The notes beneath the pieces were generated by a model. It did no database searches and was not told where the DNA came from. It saw nothing but the letters and a program-made list of their open reading frames with translations. The translations under genes and the position numbers were made by a program. A stretch of DNA of 35,604 nt from Methanobrevibacter sp. (GTDB taxonomy: Archaea > Methanobacteriota > Methanobacteria > Methanobacteriales > Methanobacteriaceae): assembly GCF_015062935.1 (NCBI RefSeq), contig NZ_SUTM01000025.1, positions 1 through 35,604 of the forward strand, in the 5' to 3' direction. Positions 27,323 to 35,343 of the stretch are shown in pieces. Each line of letters starts with the position of its first letter. Positions within the stretch are counted from its first letter, which is position 1.

Positions 27323-28015
27323 TTAAATTTTTATACTTCCGATATAAGTATAACCTTTTAAGTCATCAAAACTATTTTTAACTTCAAATTCAAAAGTGTT
27401 TTCATTTGAAACATACAAATGAGACAAGGCAATTCCAACATCAATAGGATTCCATTTTTTAAGAATTTGCCTTTTTAAAATATTCTGTTTAACCTGATAT
27501 ACATCAAAACCATCTGAAGTGTGTTTAAAATACCATGGCTGGGAATTAATAGCTGAAGGAGCAAGCTGTGCGGGAATTAACTTTTCATCCTCAAAATCAC
27601 TGATTTCTGATAGGGATTTCCTTTTAAAGTTTGATACATCGCGAGTCATTTCATCTGATTTACCAAAGGCTATCAAAATTACAAATTCAGGGTCTTTTTC
27701 TTTTATTGAAGCCATTCCAACCCAACAGCTGCCAATGCCTATGCTTTGTAAAAACAGACACCCCTGCTGAAATACAAATCCTATATTGACTAAACCCAAA
27801 TCCTTCTTCTCAGAGTATAGCGCCAAATAATAGGGAGCACTCCAAGGTGTTTTTAGGCTTACTTCATCTCTTTTAAAGATTTCATAATGATAATGAATAT
27901 CCTCTGTTAAAGGATTCACATTTGAAATGAATTCATGAATACCACTCAAATCGATTTCATCATCCAAATACTTTCTACAAGATTTTCTAACATATATCTG
28001 ATTACTCAAATCCAT
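27323..28015 (-). CDS. Nitroreductase-family FMN protein
   Basis: This protein of about 230 residues resembles the nitroreductase fold, close to the group annotated as putative TM nitroreductase. Near the N-terminus IYVRKSCRKYLD gives the expected phosphate-binding Arg-Lys-Ser motif. The middle has FVFQQGCLFLQSIGIGSCWVG, typical of the family's dimer helix, and later QLAPSAINSQPWYF corresponds to the PSxxNxQPW FMN contact. Family members use FMN and a nicotinamide or other electron donor on diverse substrates; the reaction here is unknown. The start is the ATG at 28015, about six bases after GGGGTG. A TTG upstream at 28036 is in frame but lies before that ribosome site. Confidence 0.8.
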   Translation of the reverse strand: MDLSNQIYVRKSCRKYLDDEIDLSGIHEFISNVNPLTEDIHYHYEIFKRDEVSLKTPWSAPYYLALYSEKKDLGLVNIGFVFQQGCLFLQSIGIGSCWVGMASIKEKDPEFVILIAFGKSDEMTRDVSNFKRKSLSEISDFEDEKLIPAQLAPSAINSQPWYFKHTSDGFDVYQVKQNILKRQILKKWNPIDVGIALSHLYVSNENTFEFEVKNSFDDLKGYTYIGSIKI

Positions 28016-28114
28016 TGATAAAGCACCCCAACACAATTAAAATAATATTTTAAAATTTCTAATTAATTAAGATTTAAATAACATATAATTTATAAATTAC
28101 TATAAGGTGAATAT

Positions 28115-28792
28115 ATGAAAATTGTTGTTGCAATTGGTGGATCAATATTGCTTAAAGAATATGATTGTAAAAAATTCCAAGAGTACAGTGCTATCTTGAA
28201 AGATTTAGCCGAAGAACATGAATTATTCATTGTCGTTGGCGGTGGAAAACCTGCAAGAGAATACATTAGTGTAGTTCGTGACTTAGGAGCTGGAGAAGCA
28301 CAATGTGATGATATTGGAATTGAAGTAACTAGAATTAACGCTAAATTAATGTTAGCAGCGCTTGGAGATGCAGCATACCAAAGAGTTCCTCATAACTTCC
28401 AGGAAGCATTGGAATTTTCAGCAACTGGCAAGATAATAGTTATGGGTGGAACTGAACCTGCACACAGTACAGATGCAGTTTCTGCAATATTGGCAGAATA
28501 CATCAATGCTGACAAACTGATTAATTTAACTTCCGTTGATGGAATGTATACAAAAGATCCTAATAAATTTGACGACGCTGAACTTGTTCCTGAAATTACA
28601 GCAACAGATTTGCTTGAATTTTTAAATGGAAAAGACGTTAAAGCCGGAACCTATGAGTTCTTTGACACAACCGCTGTTCAAATGATTAAAAGGTCAAATC
28701 TTGAAACCGTTATAACAAACGGATTTGAACCGGAAAATCTCATTAAGGCAGTCAACGGAGAAACCATCGGAACAAGAATTATCAATGAATAG
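28115..28792 (+). CDS. pyrH: UMP kinase
   Basis: This is an archaeal-type uridylate kinase of 225 residues in the amino-acid-kinase family, phosphorylating UMP to UDP with ATP. The glycine-rich start AIGGSIL, the [12 protein letters not shown] loop, [12 protein letters not shown] and the [12 protein letters not shown] motif all fit PyrH. The start follows AAGGTGA at a normal distance. It is divergent from the nitroreductase gene and heads a run of five plus-strand genes with short spacings. The stop codon forms part of the ribosome site of the next gene. Confidence 0.95.
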   Translation: MKIVVAIGGSILLKEYDCKKFQEYSAILKDLAEEHELFIVVGGGKPAREYISVVRDLGAGEAQCDDIGIEVTRINAKLMLAALGDAAYQRVPHNFQEALEFSATGKIIVMGGTEPAHSTDAVSAILAEYINADKLINLTSVDGMYTKDPNKFDDAELVPEITATDLLEFLNGKDVKAGTYEFFDTTAVQMIKRSNLETVITNGFEPENLIKAVNGETIGTRIINE

Positions 28793-28800
28793 GTGATTAG

Positions 28801-29589
28801 GTGGATAATCTTATCGACATCGGTTTGAATTTAATGCATTCCTCATTTAAAAAGGATAGAGTTGAAATAATTGAGGAAGCAAAAAAAGTAGGTGTGAACC
28901 AGTTCATCATCACAGGAACCAACGTGAATTCAAGCCAGCTTGCAGCACAATATGCTTCCAAATATCCTGAAACATTATATTCAACATCAGGAGTTCATCC
29001 TCATGATGCAAAAACCTGTAATGGACACAGCATGTTTGAATTGGAAAAAATAGCTAAAGAAGATTGTGTTGTAGCTATTGGCGAGTGTGGCCTTGACTAT
29101 AACAGAAATTTTTCACCACAGGACCTTCAGAGGAAATGGTTTGAAGCACAGGTACAGCTTGCCGATAGATTAGATATGCCTTTATTTTTACATGAAAGAG
29201 AAGCACATGAAGATTTGTATAACATTTTAAAGAAATATGATGGAATAAGTGAAAAATCAGTAGTCCACTGTTTTACAGGAACAAAATCAGAAGCTCAAAA
29301 CTACATTGATTTAGGCTGTTACATTGGAGTAACCGGATGGATTTGTGACATGAAAAGAGGAAGAGATTTGCAGGAAGCAGTGAGTGTAATTCCTCCGGAA
29401 AAATTAATGATTGAAACCGATGCACCATTCCTCATACCAAAAAACTTCGATGTCAAACCTAAAAAAAATAGGAATGAACCAAAATATTTACCTCATATAC
29501 TTAATACCATTGCACTTTGCATGGGCATTGATGCAGAAGAATTAGCAGTTCAAGTTAATAAAAATACTAAAGAATTTTTTAAAATATAA
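28801..29589 (+). CDS. tatD: TatD family metal-dependent DNase
   Basis: This 262-residue protein closely follows the classical TatD of E. coli: the N-terminus LIDIGLNLMHSSF, then ITGTNV, TSGVHPHDAKT, AIGECGLDYNRNFS, FLHEREAHE, VVHCFTGT, GVTGWICDMKRG and LMIETDAPFLIP, followed by NEPKYLPHIL. TatD enzymes are magnesium-dependent 3'-5' exonucleases involved in DNA repair and turnover. As in E. coli TatD, the first HxH is replaced by an NLxxxxF-type start, while the later metal ligands remain. The start is GTG at 28801, with AGGTGATT just before it at 28791. The likeness to the bacterial protein is unexpectedly strong and may reflect transfer from bacteria. A divergent paralogue is encoded at 12183. 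Confidence 0.92.
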   Translation: MDNLIDIGLNLMHSSFKKDRVEIIEEAKKVGVNQFIITGTNVNSSQLAAQYASKYPETLYSTSGVHPHDAKTCNGHSMFELEKIAKEDCVVAIGECGLDYNRNFSPQDLQRKWFEAQVQLADRLDMPLFLHEREAHEDLYNILKKYDGISEKSVVHCFTGTKSEAQNYIDLGCYIGVTGWICDMKRGRDLQEAVSVIPPEKLMIETDAPFLIPKNFDVKPKKNRNEPKYLPHILNTIALCMGIDAEELAVQVNKNTKEFFKI

Positions 29590-29601
29590 GGAGATGATAA
29601 A

Positions 29602-29793
29602 ATGGCAGTAGACCCTCATAAACATTGTCCAATTTGTGGAACCCCAATACCATTAAATGAACTTGTATGCTCACCAGACTGTCAAAAAGTTTGGGACGCA
29701 CGATTAAAACAAAGGAAACGATCACAAATAATTCTGTATATTGTTATTGCAATCTTTTTAATAATCTGGGCATGCATGACTTTTATTAAATAG
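29602..29793 (+). CDS. DUF2116 zinc-ribbon membrane protein
   Basis: This small 63-residue protein has an N-terminal zinc ribbon: HCPICG (C9, C12) followed by LVCSPDCQKVW, giving four cysteines. A basic stretch and one C-terminal membrane helix (about 42-60) follow. This matches the DUF2116 family of archaeal zinc-ribbon proteins. The ribbon probably faces the cytoplasm because of the positive residues just before the helix. Function is unknown. The ATG follows GGAGATGAT. It lies between tatD and the YbjQ gene and is probably cotranscribed with them. Confidence 0.85.
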   Translation: MAVDPHKHCPICGTPIPLNELVCSPDCQKVWDARLKQRKRSQIILYIVIAIFLIIWACMTFIK

Positions 29794-29801
29794 GGATATA
29801 A

Positions 29802-30125
29802 ATGATTTTAACTTCAGCAAATACTCTGGAATCCAAAGAAATAATTGATTATAAAGGCCTTGTAACCGGAGAATTTTTAATAGGTTCAAACATTTATAAA
29901 GATTTATTTTCCGGAATTCGTGATGTAGTGGCTGGAAGAACATCTATTTATGAAGCAGAACTCGAAAAAGCCAGAGAAAACGCCCTTAAGACCATGGAAG
30001 AAAAAGCGGAAAGTTTAGGTGCTAACGCAATAATCGGGCTCAAGATTTCATATGATAATCTTGGAGGCACCATGGGAAATACTATTCTGGTTACTGCTTA
30101 TGGTACTGCAGTAAAATACGAATAA
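29802..30125 (+). CDS. YbjQ/UPF0145 family protein
   Basis: This 107-residue protein belongs to the YbjQ (UPF0145) family, annotated by fold as a putative heavy-metal-binding domain that forms a pentamer. The pattern is clear: [21 protein letters not shown], then [28 protein letters not shown] and the ending [13 protein letters not shown]. No metal-binding cysteines are present, so the metal role is doubtful. It comes eight bases after the zinc-ribbon gene and one base before a gene whose product carries a related domain, so the two probably work together. Confidence 0.9.
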   Translation: MILTSANTLESKEIIDYKGLVTGEFLIGSNIYKDLFSGIRDVVAGRTSIYEAELEKARENALKTMEEKAESLGANAIIGLKISYDNLGGTMGNTILVTAYGTAVKYE

Positions 30126-30126
30126 A

Positions 30127-30978
30127 ATGAATTTTAGAGAACGAAAAATAAGATTAGCATATCTTAAAGAAGCAATAGCCTGCATTGCATTCGGTACGGC
30201 TGTTGGTCTTGGAGTATATGCTGCTTTTTTATATTTTGAAATAGCTATTTTTGGATGGAATTTAGGTTTAGTATTTGCACCTCTTGCCGCAGGATATGCA
30301 GAAACATATCTCGCCAATAAGCTTATTGGAGACAGTATAGGTGCAATCAGTGCATTTATTCTTTTCATTGATACTGTTATTTACGGGTTTATTTTGAAAA
30401 ATCCTACATTAGGTTTCAATGTAATAACAATCGGTTCAATAGGAGTAATATTGCAAGCCGCATTTCCAACTTTAATAAACTATATTATTATAGTTGTAGG
30501 AATAGGTGTCATTTCATACATGTTAGGAATTTTCAAAAGGACAACCACATTCTTTTCAAATAAAATTAATAATATTCTCTACAAACATGGGCTTAAAGAA
30601 CCCGAAGTTGTTGAAACTGAAGAGATTCTTCCATTCAATGAACAGAAAAGTAATGAACAAATCAACAGTTTAGATTTTTACTTTATAACAAGCACAGATA
30701 TTTTAGACCGCCACCATAAAAATCTGGGACAATACCATGCAACAGTGATTGTTGAAAAGGAAGAAAAAAGGGTCAACAGCGACCCCGAAAATGTTATGCT
30801 CACAACATCAAACAAACTTAAACAAGGAAAAGATGAATGCTTAATTAAATTAGCCAATATCATACAAAAAGCTGGGGGAAATTGTGTTGTAGATTTGGAA
30901 ATCCAATACGGACTGGTCGGGCTTGGTGGAGACAACTATCAGATTACTGCAATGGGCATGGGCATTTATTTAGACTAA
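30127..30978 (+). CDS. Membrane protein with a C-terminal YbjQ-like domain
   Basis: This 283-residue protein starts with about four or five membrane helices (about residues 12-145). After an acidic linker (about 155-185) comes a soluble C-terminal domain whose last part, AGGNCVVDLEIQYGLVGLGGDNYQITAMGMGIYL, runs parallel to [33 protein letters not shown] of the preceding YbjQ protein. I read it as a diverged YbjQ domain fused to a membrane module. The start ATG comes one base after the upstream stop and has no separate ribosome site, so translation is presumably coupled. The soluble neighbour may assemble with this membrane form. The membrane module itself is not recognised. Confidence 0.65.
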   Translation: MNFRERKIRLAYLKEAIACIAFGTAVGLGVYAAFLYFEIAIFGWNLGLVFAPLAAGYAETYLANKLIGDSIGAISAFILFIDTVIYGFILKNPTLGFNVITIGSIGVILQAAFPTLINYIIIVVGIGVISYMLGIFKRTTTFFSNKINNILYKHGLKEPEVVETEEILPFNEQKSNEQINSLDFYFITSTDILDRHHKNLGQYHATVIVEKEEKRVNSDPENVMLTTSNKLKQGKDECLIKLANIIQKAGGNCVVDLEIQYGLVGLGGDNYQITAMGMGIYLD

Positions 30979-31105
30979 AACTAACTATTTTAATTTTTTT
31001 TGAATCAATTTAAAATTATAAATTGAAAATTTTGAATGATTGAATATATTTTAAAGCTAAAAATAAGTATTACCAATTATTTTTAATATTAAAGTTGTAA
31101 TAACA

Positions 31106-31117
31106 TTTATATAAATA
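31106..31117 (+). promoter_or_regulatory. TATA box of the wall-protein gene
   Basis: TTTATATAAATA is a near-ideal archaeal TATA box. Transcription would begin roughly 25 bases downstream, giving a leader of about 70 to 80 bases before the proposed start. It merges with the tetranucleotide repeat at 31111-31129. Confidence 0.5.
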
Positions 31118-31129
31118 AATAAATAAATA
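31111..31129 (+). repeat. ATAA tetranucleotide repeat (4.75 copies)
   Basis: The sequence ATAA repeats four times plus three bases, beginning inside the TATA box and ending before the expected transcription start. Short sequence repeats at such places can change in number and alter expression of surface proteins; whether this one varies is unknown. Confidence 0.75.
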
Positions 31130-31213
31130 TTTATCCACTCATTATGAAATATTATAGTCATTTGTAATTTTTTTAATAAAAATTGTCATAGTGAGAACCA
31201 AGAAGGTGTAAAT

Positions 31214-34054
31214 ATTTCGATTAAAAAAACAGCATTATTAATTTCTGTTGTGTTAATCTTATTCTTTTTAATAGGGAGCATTAGTGCAACCGAAATAAGT
31301 AATGCTACAAATACAGAAAGTTCTAATTTAATGGTAGAAAATGAGGACGTAGCTTTAACTGATTTAAATGATTCTAAATTGGAATTAAGCTCCGAATCAC
31401 TAGAATATGGTTCAAACACATCTGATAATGAAATGCTCATGAGCAGTCCACAGAATATACAAACTGCTGATGAAAATTCAACATCAGATTCATCTAACAC
31501 AACAACCATAACAACAAAAATCGATGTGAACAATCCTCGTTATTCCCAGTCAGGCACTGTAATAAAAGTTACTTTAAAAGATAGTGATGGTAATCTGCTT
31601 GGAAATAAAACTGTTAGCTTAAAAATTAACAGTAAAACCTACACAGACACCACAAATAATAATGGTGTGGCATATTTTACCGTCAGTGCTCTTAAAAAAG
31701 CATCATCATATTCAGTGAAAATAAATTTTGCTGGAGATTCAGAATATGAAAAAAGTTCTTTAACAAAAACAATTAAAGTAGTATCCTCAATTTCCGCAAC
31801 CAATCAAGTTAAAGGATATGGTGAAAATAAAAGATTTACAGCCAAATTTTTAAAAGACAATTACATTTTAAAAAATACCAATGTAAAATTTACAGTTAAC
31901 GGTAAAACATACACCGTAAAAACTGATTCAAAGGGTGTTGCAAAATTAACTGCAAGTCTTAAGCCTGGAAAATATAATATAAAAATTTATAATAGTTATT
32001 CCAAAGAAACAGTAACAAAAACTTTTACTGTTAACAAAGGACCTACCACCATTACTGGATCAAATGCATACATACTTCCTAAAACCAAATACTCTTATTC
32101 CGTTGTATTGAAAAACAGTAGAGGCACATTGCTTAAAAACGGTAAAATCCACTTTACTTATAACGGTAAAGAAGTGATTAAAACTACCAATGCAAACGGA
32201 AAAGCAACCTTGACTATTCCTGCTCTTTCAAAAGGTACATACACAATTAAGTATCAATTTAAAAGAAGCAGCAATTATAAGTCAACTAGTGGTTCTAAAA
32301 AGTTATATGTAAAAGATTCAACAACAAAACTTAAGGCAACTACCTTAAAAATGCAATACAATGATGGATCAGTATTTTCCGTTAAATTAACTGATTCTGC
32401 TGGAAAAGCAATGGCCAATAAAACTATAAAAATTACTTTAAACGGAAAAACCACGTCAAAAACTACTGACAGTACGGGTGTGGCCAAATTAAGTATAGGC
32501 AACTTAAAACCAGCAACATATACAGTTAAATCAACTTACTCAAAAGCAGGTTTAAAAGATTACAATATCTTAACAAGCAGTGTTGTAATATCAAAACAGA
32601 CTGCCAGTATAACCGCAAGCGATTTAGTTATGGAATATAAAGATGGGTCCGTTTATCAAATAACTCTTAAAAATAAAACCGGATCAGTCCTCCCAAATAC
32701 CACAATCCAATTTACCTTAAATGGAAAAACCATCAATGTAAATACTGATGGAAATGGTGTGGCAAAATTAGCTATCTCTGAAGATGTAGGATACTATGTA
32801 ATAAAATCAGCCGTAAGCTCCACATATTATACTTCTTCTGAAGTATCAAAACATGTGTTAGTTAACGGTACTAAATTTACTGCAAGCGATTTAATTTCCC
32901 CTCCTAATACCAATAATAATTTCACAGTGAAATTATTAGACGGACAGGGAAAAGAGGTTTCCGGAAAAACTGTTAAATTTACATTGAACAGTAAAGAACA
33001 ATCTGTAAAAACAGACTCAAATGGTATAGCAAGACTTTCCCTTTCAGGACTGGCACAAGGAACTTACACCGTTTCATATACTGATGGATTTGCTTCAGGT
33101 ACATCAAAAATAACAATAGTTGAAAAAGTTACATTAAAACAAATCATTGCAGCATCACAAAATGTTAAAAAATACATTGAAGGCAATGAAGCTTTACCTA
33201 AGACCGTTACAATAGGTAGTGTGACTTATTCACTTGCGGAATATATGTATCTAGCATCTCAGGCCATTATTAATTTAGATAAAAATAGTAAAGCTGACAT
33301 CAGTGTAAAAGCAGTGAATGCCCCTGCAAGTCCAAAAGAAGCATCTACTTTAGGAAATCTTTATGATTACGTTTCAGTTGCGAAAAGTGTTGTGAATACT
33401 GTTAATTCAAAAGGCACTATGCCAGATTCCGTAAGTTCAAAAGTTGGAACTATTGGTTACAATGGATTAGTTTATGCTACTGCTCGTGTTGTAGCGTTCT
33501 ATGATGATTATTCCATAATGCCTAACTACGTATCCATTAAAACATACAGTAGTACTTCAAGTTCAAGTTCATTGAACTCAAAAAATACTATAACAAACTT
33601 AAAAGCATATTTGGCTGCTTCCACCAATTGTCAAGTAGGAAACAGTAAAATCAAATCACTTGTTAATTCACTTACTTCAGGATTAACAACCGATCTTGCT
33701 AAAGCAAGAGCAATATACAATTATGTACGTGATTCAATATCCTACAGTTTCTATTATAACACTAAATATGGTGCTGTCGGCACTCTTAATGCTAAAACCG
33801 GAAATTGTGTTGACCAGGCTCATTTATTAATAGCTATGTATAGAACTGCAGGCCTTGCTGCAAGATATGCTCATGGAACATGTTACTTCACATTAAGTGG
33901 AAGTACATACGGACACGTTTGGACTCAAGTCTTAATTGGCGATACTTGGATTGTAGGAGATCCAACAAGTGCAAGAAATTCATTTGGAAATGTTGTTAAT
34001 TGGAACAACTATAATTATAACCTTAAAGGTTATTATTCTAGCATTGCATTCTAA
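31214..34054 (+). CDS. Secreted pseudomurein-binding protein with transglutaminase-like domain
   Basis: This protein of about 946 residues (934 from GTG 31250; numbers here count from that GTG) has a signal peptide and six Ig-like repeats (about 90-620), each with TDxxGxAxLxxxxLxxGxY signatures. Two pseudomurein-binding repeats follow (about 627-675 and 700-750), then a C-terminal transglutaminase-like domain with the triad C853 (GNCVDQAH), H889 (YGHVW) and D904 (VGDPTS). This combination resembles the pseudomurein endoisopeptidases PeiW and PeiP of methanogen viruses, so it may cut or remodel the peptide cross-links of the cell's own wall, or those of neighbours. The signal peptide's basic part (SIKKTALL) lies upstream of GTG 31250. 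No ATG, GTG or TTG precedes it in frame back to the stop at 31145, and the AAGGTG ribosome site points to ATT 31214. Confidence 0.85.
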   Translation: MSIKKTALLISVVLILFFLIGSISATEISNATNTESSNLMVENEDVALTDLNDSKLELSSESLEYGSNTSDNEMLMSSPQNIQTADENSTSDSSNTTTITTKIDVNNPRYSQSGTVIKVTLKDSDGNLLGNKTVSLKINSKTYTDTTNNNGVAYFTVSALKKASSYSVKINFAGDSEYEKSSLTKTIKVVSSISATNQVKGYGENKRFTAKFLKDNYILKNTNVKFTVNGKTYTVKTDSKGVAKLTASLKPGKYNIKIYNSYSKETVTKTFTVNKGPTTITGSNAYILPKTKYSYSVVLKNSRGTLLKNGKIHFTYNGKEVIKTTNANGKATLTIPALSKGTYTIKYQFKRSSNYKSTSGSKKLYVKDSTTKLKATTLKMQYNDGSVFSVKLTDSAGKAMANKTIKITLNGKTTSKTTDSTGVAKLSIGNLKPATYTVKSTYSKAGLKDYNILTSSVVISKQTASITASDLVMEYKDGSVYQITLKNKTGSVLPNTTIQFTLNGKTINVNTDGNGVAKLAISEDVGYYVIKSAVSSTYYTSSEVSKHVLVNGTKFTASDLISPPNTNNNFTVKLLDGQGKEVSGKTVKFTLNSKEQSVKTDSNGIARLSLSGLAQGTYTVSYTDGFASGTSKITIVEKVTLKQIIAASQNVKKYIEGNEALPKTVTIGSVTYSLAEYMYLASQAIINLDKNSKADISVKAVNAPASPKEASTLGNLYDYVSVAKSVVNTVNSKGTMPDSVSSKVGTIGYNGLVYATARVVAFYDDYSIMPNYVSIKTYSSTSSSSSLNSKNTITNLKAYLAASTNCQVGNSKIKSLVNSLTSGLTTDLAKARAIYNYVRDSISYSFYYNTKYGAVGTLNAKTGNCVDQAHLLIAMYRTAGLAARYAHGTCYFTLSGSTYGHVWTQVLIGDTWIVGDPTSARNSFGNVVNWNNYNYNLKGYYSSIAF

Positions 34055-34059
34055 TTAAC

Positions 34060-34080
34060 TTCCTTTTTTCTTTTTTTAAA
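34060..34080 (+). terminator. T-rich termination region
   Basis: Two T tracts (about 34064-34077) follow the stop of the wall-protein gene with no strong hairpin. Archaeal polymerases can terminate at T-rich stretches alone. Confidence 0.4.
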
Positions 34081-34182
34081 ATAGCTCTTTTTTAATTATC
34101 TATCAAAACTTTTTCTAAGTCAATAGGTTTCACTGCAAAAAAATTATTAAACAAAATTAAAATATATAATTTCAGTGATACT

Positions 34183-35001
34183 ATGGACGACCTTTTAAAA
34201 GATACCGTGGATATTGTTGTAAACAGATTAGGATCAAAGCTAGACAATATTACTGTTGAAAGAGCAGTATTCGGATTATTCTTCTCAGGCGTTAAATTAT
34301 CCACAGGACATGGAGGATTATGCTTTACCCCTGTTAAGGAAATGCCTGAAGCAGTATGCTGTCCAAGTTCGGCTATGGTAATGCCTCTTTCTGGAAAACT
34401 ATCAAATGTACCTGTAAAACAATATCTGGACAATATTTTCTGTGATAATGTTTTAAGAAGAACATTGGGTATTGCAACACTCAATGCATTAAGCACAATC
34501 ATATGGGAAAGCGAGGATTCAACATATATACCAATCATTGGCAGAGACGCTTTTGATGAAATAGATGTGACAAAATACAACAAGACCGTTGTTGTCGGTG
34601 CATTGATTCCAATGCTTAAAAAATTAATAGCCAATGATTGTGACTTTACAATTTTAGAACAGGATTCACGTACATTGAAAGACCATGAACTTAAGTTTTA
34701 TGCACCTGCAGAAGATGCATACAAATATGTTCCAGATGCAGATTTGCTGGTAATTACAGGCGTTACTGTTTTGAATGGCACTTTATCAGAACTTCTTGAA
34801 ATGGCGAAACCTGAAGCCGAAATATTGGTTACAGGACCTACGGCAAGCATGATTCCAGATGTGTTTTTTGAAAAAGGTGTGACAATGACCGGAGGGATTA
34901 TTGTAACAAATGCTGATGAATTGCTGGATATCATATCTGAAGCAGGATCAGGTTATCATTTCTTCGGACAATCAGCAGAACGTGCAATAATTAAAAAATG
35001 A
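34183..35001 (+). CDS. DUF364/DUF4213 family protein (putative metal chelation)
   Basis: This 272-residue protein belongs to the DUF364 family, usually with an N-terminal DUF4213-like region. The visible parts are an N-terminal domain with SGVKLSTGHGGLCFTP and CCPSSAMVMPL, and a Rossmann-like second half (VVVGALIPMLKKL, then LLVITGVTVLNGTLSELL and EILVTGPTASMIPDVFF). The family is annotated as putative heavy-metal chelation from structure and context; no enzyme activity is assigned. The CC pair and several histidines could contact metal but this is not shown. There is no signal peptide, so it should be cytoplasmic. A GTGATA element precedes the ATG. Its stop overlaps the ribosome site of the next small gene. 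Confidence 0.82.
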   Translation: MDDLLKDTVDIVVNRLGSKLDNITVERAVFGLFFSGVKLSTGHGGLCFTPVKEMPEAVCCPSSAMVMPLSGKLSNVPVKQYLDNIFCDNVLRRTLGIATLNALSTIIWESEDSTYIPIIGRDAFDEIDVTKYNKTVVVGALIPMLKKLIANDCDFTILEQDSRTLKDHELKFYAPAEDAYKYVPDADLLVITGVTVLNGTLSELLEMAKPEAEILVTGPTASMIPDVFFEKGVTMTGGIIVTNADELLDIISEAGSGYHFFGQSAERAIIKK

Positions 35002-35010
35002 GGTGAAAAA

Positions 35011-35211
35011 ATGGAAAATGAAGGAAACATCATAATTCCAATTATCGGTTATATATTAACATTGATACATCCATTGATTGGCATAGTATATGGAGCAGCA
35101 TTGTTCTATCTGAAAAAAGAAGTTCCATTATACCGCAAACATGGACGACTGATTATATACTTTTCAATTTTAGTATTTGTAGTAACATTAATAGTTAGAC
35201 AATTTTTATAA
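35011..35211 (+). CDS. Small two-helix membrane protein
   Basis: This 66-residue protein has two hydrophobic helices (about residues 7-28 and 46-63), separated by a basic loop with KKEVPLYRKHGR. No known family is recognised. The start is supported by AGGTGA directly before the ATG, overlapping the stop of the DUF364 gene, so the two are cotranscribed. The positively charged loop between the helices should lie in the cytoplasm. The transposase left end begins soon after its stop. Confidence 0.65.
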   Translation: MENEGNIIIPIIGYILTLIHPLIGIVYGAALFYLKKEVPLYRKHGRLIIYFSILVFVVTLIVRQFL

Positions 35212-35250
35212 TTACTACAAATCCTTTTTTATCTAAATGATGCAAGAATA

Positions 35251-35273
35251 CCACAACTTCTGTAAAGTTGTGG
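35251..35273 (+). repeat. Left-end hairpin of the IS200/IS605 element
   Basis: CCACAACTT (35251-35259) and AAGTTGTGG (35265-35273) make a perfect 9-bp stem with a 5-base loop. IS200/IS605 elements lack terminal inverted repeats and instead use such subterminal hairpins, recognised as single strands by the transposase; the position about 70 bases before tnpA fits. Confidence 0.75.
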
Positions 35274-35343
35274 ATGAATTGCAAGTTGGGTATACTATTA
35301 TTTTTTTTAACTTTTAAATAGTTATTTTCTTATAATAATTATT

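Noticed and set aside
31005-31026. 8-bp inverted repeat after the YbjQ-fusion gene, considered as a terminator
   Set aside because: It is made almost only of A and T, the T tract lies before rather than after it, and such repeats are expected by chance here.
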